Below, piece after piece: positions 13,261 to 15,752 of a DNA stretch of 15,752 nucleotides. The stretch comes from Gaiella sp051003695. GTDB taxonomy: Bacteria; Actinomycetota; Thermoleophilia; Gaiellales; Gaiellaceae. Numbering within the stretch: the stretch's first letter is position 1; every line of letters begins with the position of its first letter. The notes under the pieces were generated by a model, which saw nothing but the letters and a program-made list of their open reading frames with translations, was not told the origin of the DNA and did no database searches. A program made the position numbers and the translations under genes. The stretch is from NCBI GenBank assembly GCA_051003695.1, contig JBPCLB010000009.1, positions 1 to 15,752 on the forward strand, read 5' to 3'.

Positions 13261-14115
13261 CTACACGGTGTCAGGGTCGGTCGGCTCGATCACGTGCCTG
13301 GGCTGCACGGGGATGCCGGTGCGCCCGTGTGCGAGCTCCCAGTTGAGCGCAGCGCAGAACACGATCACGTTCGCCATCACGTACAGCCAGACGAGCAGAA
13401 GAAACGTCGTCCCGAGCGCCTGCAGCGCGACGACCTCGCTCGTCGCGAACACGAAGAGCGGGAGAGCCTGGAGTGTCAACGAGAGGACGACCGCACCGAG
13501 GATCGACCCGGGCAAGACCTCACGCCAGGTGAGGCGGGCGTTGGTGAGCCGGAAGTACGAGATGAGGAGGAAGAGGAAGAGTGCGAACCCCGACGTGACG
13601 ACCGTCAATGCGAAGGCGATCCACCGGTTGCCGATCAGGTCGGTCGCGTACGCGCGGAGGATGTCGTATCCGAGCGTCCCGGCCACGAGCCCGGTGAAGA
13701 GCACGACCAGCGCGCCGACCATCAGCGTCGCCGCCAGCGCCTTGCCCCTGAGGAACGAGCGGTTCGGTCGCTCGTAGAGGATGTTGAAGACCGACTCGAG
13801 CGCGCTGAAGAGCGAGACGGAGCTCCAGAGCAGCGCGACGCCGCCGACGATTCCGATCGTTTGCGCGTTGTCCTGCACCGAGCGCACGGCGCTGACGATC
13901 TGCTCGACCGAGCCGCCCGGGATCACACGCTGGAGATACGTGACGAGCGCACTCGATTCGTCGATCCTGCCGAACAGCCCGAGGAGCGCGAGCGCCAGGA
14001 AGACGAGCGGAACGAACGACAGCATCGCGAAGTAGGCGATCAGGGCGGCGAGGTGCGTGCCGCGCTGGGCGAAGAACCGACCGAAGGTATTGCCGACGAA
14101 ACGCACGTCCATCAC
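13261..14115 (-). CDS. YihY/BrkB family inner-membrane protein
   Basis: The 284-residue polytopic membrane protein has about six hydrophobic segments, among them LAALIAYFAMLSFVPLVF near the N-terminus, IGIVGGVALLWSSVSLFSAL, the stretch around LMVGALVVLFTGLV, WIAFALTVV with FALFLFLLISYF, and LLVWLYVMANVIVFCAALNW close to the end. The ALIAYFAMLSFVPL start, WSSVSLFSALESVFN and VWLYVMANVIVFCAALNWEL are typical of the YihY/BrkB (UPF0761) family. The old name ribonuclease BN is a misassignment; the true role is unknown, with transport suggested. The start may be GTG 14115 or ATG 14112; GAAGG lies just before. It is divergent from the Roadblock gene across 28-31 bases and convergent with rdgB. Confidence 0.92.
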   Translation of the reverse strand: MMDVRFVGNTFGRFFAQRGTHLAALIAYFAMLSFVPLVFLALALLGLFGRIDESSALVTYLQRVIPGGSVEQIVSAVRSVQDNAQTIGIVGGVALLWSSVSLFSALESVFNILYERPNRSFLRGKALAATLMVGALVVLFTGLVAGTLGYDILRAYATDLIGNRWIAFALTVVTSGFALFLFLLISYFRLTNARLTWREVLPGSILGAVVLSLTLQALPLFVFATSEVVALQALGTTFLLLVWLYVMANVIVFCAALNWELAHGRTGIPVQPRHVIEPTDPDTV

Positions 14116-14127
14116 CCTTCAGTCTGC

Positions 14128-14133
14128 TAGCTT
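14128..14133 (+). promoter_or_regulatory. Possible -10 box of the Roadblock-pyrE operon
   Basis: TAGCTT lies 10 bases before ATG 14144, slightly farther than the 6-8 bases seen at other genes, so a 2-4 base leader would be expected. It sits in the very short divergent gap with the YihY gene, so both promoters must overlap neighbouring sequence. Confidence 0.4.
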
Positions 14134-14143
14134 CGAGCGCCGG

Positions 14144-14494
14144 ATGGACCGCGCTACCGCTCTCGCCGAGCTCCGGGGGCTCTCGACCCAGGTTGTCGAG
14201 GCCGTCATAGTAGGCACCGACGGCGAGATCGAGGCGTCCTCCACAGCCACCCTGGTCCGGGCGGAGGCGCTCGCGGCAGCGGGGGGCGAGCTCCTCGGCG
14301 CGGCGGCAGAGGTTCGCACCGGCGCCGAGCTTCCGACGCGCGTCGAGGTTCAACTTCCGGAGGGCGGCCTCTTCGCTGTGCGCGAGAGCGGACGCACGCT
14401 CGTGGCGACGACCGTCGCGGAGCCGACCGCTGCGCTCGTCGTCTACGACCTCCGCGCGGCGCTGCGAGCCCTTGCCGAGGACACCGAAGCGTGA
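14144..14494 (+). CDS. Roadblock/LC7-like small protein
   Basis: The 116-residue protein follows the Roadblock/LC7 pattern: an N-terminal helix (ALAELRGLSTQV), strands VEAVIVGTDGEIEAS with the gavv-x-dG-x-las signature, a long central helix (ALAAAGGELLGAAAEV), then strands VEVQLPEGGLFAV and RTLVATTVAEPTAALVVYDL, and a final helix LRAALRAL. In bacteria such proteins (MglB type and relatives) regulate small Ras-like GTPases or act as scaffold dimers; no GTPase gene is in the window, so the partner is unknown. ATG 14144 is chosen because the domain begins there; the open frame extends to 14057 inside the divergent gene. Its stop overlaps the next small gene as GTGA. Roadblock is a pattern judgement, not a database match. 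Confidence 0.68.
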   Translation: MDRATALAELRGLSTQVVEAVIVGTDGEIEASSTATLVRAEALAAAGGELLGAAAEVRTGAELPTRVEVQLPEGGLFAVRESGRTLVATTVAEPTAALVVYDLRAALRALAEDTEA

Positions 14495-14658
14495 AGCTCG
14501 TCGCGTTGCTCGTGGCGGGAATCGTCGCGTGGCGTCTGCTTCGCAGGGGAACGGGCGAGAACCGTGTCACCGTCGGCTGGGCGGACGGGTCGTCGATCGA
14601 GCTCGACGCCGGCCAGCGCGAGCGGCTGCTCGCGACGGCGGCCGGTGTGCTCCGGTGA
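14491..14658 (+). CDS. 55-residue membrane-anchored mini-protein
   Basis: GTG 14491 to TGA 14658 encodes 55 residues, easily missed because of its length. It begins KLVALLVAGIVAWRLLRR, a short hydrophobic helix followed by positive charges, consistent with a single membrane anchor with the rest in the cytoplasm. The remainder, RVTVGWADGSSIELDAG then QRERLLATAAGVLR, looks like a beta-hairpin and a helix. It is joined on both sides by GTGA overlaps, to the Roadblock gene before and to pyrE after, which is strong evidence of translation. I do not recognise the family. It may tether the Roadblock-like partner to the membrane, but that rests only on linkage. Confidence 0.72.
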   Translation: MKLVALLVAGIVAWRLLRRGTGENRVTVGWADGSSIELDAGQRERLLATAAGVLR

Positions 14659-15218
14659 CCGGCTCGGTCGACGAGCTCGGCCGGCGGATCGTCGAGATCG
14701 CGCTGCTCGAGGGAGACTTCCTGCTCCGCTCGGGTCGACGCTCTCCCTGGTACCTCGACAAGTACCGCTTCGAGACCGATCCCCACCTGCTCCGCGAGCT
14801 CGGCGAGCGGCTCGCGGCCGGTGTCCGGCGGTACGAGCCGGAGGCAAAGCGGATCGCCGGACCGGCGCTCGGCGCCGTCGCGCTCGCCGCGTCGAGCGCC
14901 ATGGCATCCGGTCTCCCCTTCATCATTATCCGCGGTGAAACCAAGGAATACGGTACGAGCAATCGGATCGAGGGGCCGTTCGCCCCGGGTGAGCTCGTGT
15001 GCCTGGTGGAGGACGTCGTCACATCCGGCGGCGCCCTGCTCGAGGCCGTCGAGGCGGTGCGCGCAGCCGACCTCGTCGTACGCCACGCGCTGTGCGTCGT
15101 CGACCGCGAAGAGGGCGGCGCCGACGCTCTCGCTCGGGTCGGCGTGCGGCTCGCCGCGCTCTATCGCGCGAGCGAGCTGCTCGCGGTCCGCGAAACCGCA
15201 GGAAACGCGCATGGTTGA
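14655..15218 (+). CDS. pyrE: Orotate phosphoribosyltransferase
   Basis: The 187-residue type I phosphoribosyltransferase transfers ribose-5-phosphate from PRPP to orotate, giving OMP in pyrimidine synthesis. GDFLLRSGRRSPWYLDKYRF (20-39) is the OPRT N-terminal motif for orotate binding, IIIRGETKEYGTSNRIEGPF is the flexible catalytic loop, and LVEDVVTSGGALLEAV is the PRPP-binding signature. The loop has Tyr where E. coli PyrE has the His of KDHG, as in several other short bacterial and archaeal OPRTs. The length suits the short OPRT group. GTG 14655 overlaps the preceding mini-gene as GTGA; there is no Shine-Dalgarno match. Other pyr genes are not in the window. The promoter of the HU gene begins at its last codons. 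Confidence 0.94.
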   Translation: MTGSVDELGRRIVEIALLEGDFLLRSGRRSPWYLDKYRFETDPHLLRELGERLAAGVRRYEPEAKRIAGPALGAVALAASSAMASGLPFIIIRGETKEYGTSNRIEGPFAPGELVCLVEDVVTSGGALLEAVEAVRAADLVVRHALCVVDREEGGADALARVGVRLAALYRASELLAVRETAGNAHG

Positions 15219-15243
15219 GCCAAAACCGTGGGACGACTAGGGT
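15215..15243 (+). promoter_or_regulatory. Promoter of the HU gene
   Basis: TTGAGC (15215-15220) and TAGGGT (15238-15243) are separated by exactly 17 bases, a good match to the main sigma-factor layout. The -35 box overlaps the pyrE stop. The expected start near 15250 gives a leader of about 34 bases with a consensus ribosome site, unlike the leaderless genes elsewhere. Confidence 0.6.
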
Positions 15244-15271
15244 CCCTCGGCGACAATCGAGACCTACGACC

Positions 15272-15277
15272 AGGAGG
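15272..15277 (+). promoter_or_regulatory. Consensus ribosome binding site of the HU gene
   Basis: AGGAGG lies 6 bases before ATG 15284, optimal spacing, consistent with very high expression of a nucleoid protein. Confidence 0.85.
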
Positions 15278-15283
15278 AACACG

Positions 15284-15556
15284 ATGACGAAGCAGGATTT
15301 CGTGGATGCCGTCGCGGATCGCGCCGGCCTGACCAAGCGTGACGCAGGAGCAGCGGTCGATGCGACCCTCGACGCGATCACGTCGGCCCTCAAGTCCGGC
15401 GAGACCGTCTCGTTCACCGGGTTCGGGAAGTTCCACACCACGCGGCGCTCGGAGCGTCAGGGCGTCAACCCGCGCACCGGCGAGCCCGTGACGATCAAGG
15501 CGGCGACCGTGCCGAAGTTCTCCGCGGGTTCTCAGCTGAAGAAAGCCTTCAACTAG
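15284..15556 (+). CDS. hup: HU-family DNA-binding protein
   Basis: The 90-residue protein is a standard histone-like HU, a dimeric DNA-bending nucleoid protein. It begins MTKQDFVDAVADRAGLTKRD, has the VSFTGFGKFHTTRRSERQGVNPRTGEP core with the beta-arm tip NPRTGE, and ends VPKFSAGSQLKKAFN, as HU proteins do. The Lys/Ala-rich C-terminal extension of mycobacterial and many other actinobacterial HUs is absent, so this is the short form. The start is fixed by AGGAGG at optimal spacing and by the family N-terminus; a longer open frame upstream lies over pyrE. It has its own -35/-10 promoter and two terminators, so it is a monocistronic, highly expressed unit. Confidence 0.97.
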   Translation: MTKQDFVDAVADRAGLTKRDAGAAVDATLDAITSALKSGETVSFTGFGKFHTTRRSERQGVNPRTGEPVTIKAATVPKFSAGSQLKKAFN

Positions 15557-15560
15557 CGGG

Positions 15561-15585
15561 TTTTTCGGCGCTTCGCGCCGAAAAA
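15561..15585. terminator. Intrinsic terminator 1 of hup
   Basis: TTTTTCGGCGC and GCGCCGAAAAA flank TTC, an 11-bp perfect stem 4 bases after the hup stop. It has A/T runs on both sides; on the plus strand the run after the stem is A rather than T, so it looks better as a terminator for minus-strand transcripts, or works here only as a barrier with the next hairpin. Confidence 0.65.
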
Positions 15586-15589
15586 TCGA

Positions 15590-15599
15590 GTCAGGCACG
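15590..15599 (+). repeat. Single arm of the GTCAGGCAC palindromic repeat
   Basis: GTCAGGCACG is identical to 7131-7140 and to the minus strand of 1642-1665. The second arm is missing; sequence after GGAGTG diverges into the next terminator. It may be a decayed copy or chance in a 10-base match. Confidence 0.4.
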
Positions 15600-15601
15600 G
15601 A

Positions 15602-15630
15602 GTGGGGCCGCGGGAGCGGCCCCACATTTC
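15602..15630 (+). terminator. Intrinsic terminator 2 of hup
   Basis: GTGGGGCCGC and GCGGCCCCAC flank GGGA, a 10-bp perfect GC-rich stem, and the following ATTTC is T-rich with TTTCGTT next. This is a good rho-independent terminator for the plus strand and separates hup from the SOS-controlled gene. Confidence 0.8.
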
Positions 15631-15642
15631 TTTCGTTCTAGC

Positions 15643-15683
15643 CACTTCACGCGGTGCGAACGTATGTTCGATAGCATGAAGTG
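15643..15683. promoter_or_regulatory. SOS (LexA) box inside a wider dyad
   Basis: CGAACGTATGTTCG at 15657-15670 is a perfect match to the Gram-positive/actinobacterial LexA consensus CGAAC-N4-GTTCG with the RNRY centre. An outer inverted repeat, CACTTCA (15643-15649) and TGAAGTG (15677-15683), surrounds it almost symmetrically. The box lies immediately upstream of the TAGCAT -10 box, where LexA would block polymerase; DNA damage would release it. Confidence 0.85.
15672..15677 (+). promoter_or_regulatory. -10 box of the SOS-controlled gene (leaderless type)
   Basis: TAGCAT lies 8 bases before ATG 15686 and one base after the LexA box. Confidence 0.55.
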
Positions 15684-15685
15684 TC

Positions 15686-15752
15686 ATGCAGTTGTCGTTT
15701 GACGCGGCCGATCGACTCGTCGAGCTCGTGCAGGCGCGGCACGGGCCCGTGC
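15686..15752 (+). CDS. LexA-controlled gene, N-terminal fragment, function unknown
   Basis: ATG 15686 opens a frame that runs off the window after 22 codons (starting MQLSFDAADRLVELV and ending QARHGPV). The preceding TANNNT at 8 bases and the SOS box show that this is a real promoter-proximal gene induced by DNA damage. The fragment is too short to identify. The pattern L-x-x-L-x-x-x-HGP recalls the start of DUF779 proteins, which continue into a Cys-rich motif, but this is a weak resemblance and other helical N-termini would fit. It does not look like LexA or RecA, whose N-termini differ. Confidence 0.6.
   Translation, partial: MQLSFDAADRLVELVQARHGPV

Noticed and set aside
13132..14130. 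A 332-codon plus-strand frame opposite the YihY gene
   Set aside because: Extremely rich in Glu, Arg and Asp, as expected from the complement of membrane-helix codons.
15211..15240. Nine-residue ORF (MVEPKPWDD) overlapping the pyrE stop
   Set aside because: No upstream signal, it coincides with the hup promoter, and its length gives no coding evidence.
1..15752. CRISPR array, tRNA, rRNA, riboswitch class, insertion sequence or phage genes
   Set aside because: I found no regularly spaced repeats, no cloverleaf or rRNA motifs, no recognised aptamer core and no transposase or integrase motifs.

Overview
The window is GC-rich, densely coded bacterial chromosome. Frequent GTG starts, 4-base GTGA gene overlaps, leaderless-type promoters, a murI-rph-rdgB cluster and a perfect match to the Gram-positive/actinobacterial SOS box point to an actinobacterium. 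A deep lineage such as Thermoleophilia is my best guess from gene style, but no taxonomic marker in the window proves it. I see no rRNA, tRNA, CRISPR array, transposase or prophage gene.

Layout. (1) 1-1063, minus: the N-terminal part of an FtsH-like membrane AAA+ ATPase, cut by the window edge. (2) 1144-3464, plus: cyclophilin, a repeat-like palindrome region, cystathionine beta-synthase with CBS domains, and a small acidic protein. (3) 7102-3473, minus: DUF72 protein, VOC/glyoxalase-fold protein, class I glutamine amidotransferase, zinc-ribbon Nudix hydrolase and an adenosine-deaminase-family amidohydrolase. (4) 10860-7165, minus: three exported proteins, namely an alpha/beta hydrolase overlapping a Leu/Ile/Val-type solute-binding protein, then a secreted protein of unknown function. 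(5) 10905-13201, plus: a structured leader, then murI, rph and rdgB. (6) 14115-13261, minus: a YihY/BrkB membrane protein, convergent with rdgB. (7) 14144-15556, plus: a Roadblock/LC7-like protein, a 55-residue membrane-anchored protein and pyrE, all linked by GTGA overlaps, then the HU gene with its own promoter and two terminators. (8) 15657-15752: an SOS box and the first 22 codons of an unidentified gene.

Two patterns run through the window. Eight genes have a TANNNT -10 box 6-8 bases before the start codon, the arrangement of leaderless transcription; only HU and the secreted 336-residue protein have a clear AGGAGG. Internal genes of operons are joined by GTGA or ATGA overlaps, so promoter-proximal leaderless starts and coupled internal starts look like the two main modes of initiation here.

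Most of the window is housekeeping: protein folding and quality control, transsulfuration, nucleotide salvage and sanitation, cell-wall precursor, RNA processing, pyrimidine synthesis and nucleoid structure. I do not see a clear new multi-gene system. The items most worth following are the murI leader (palindrome with an ATG in its loop, overlapping small ORFs, GTGA coupling), the SOS-controlled gene at the right edge, the divergent FtsH-like protein, the adenosine deaminase with Asp-to-Gly at a substrate-contact position, the Roadblock/mini-protein/pyrE unit, and the hydrolase/binding-protein pair.
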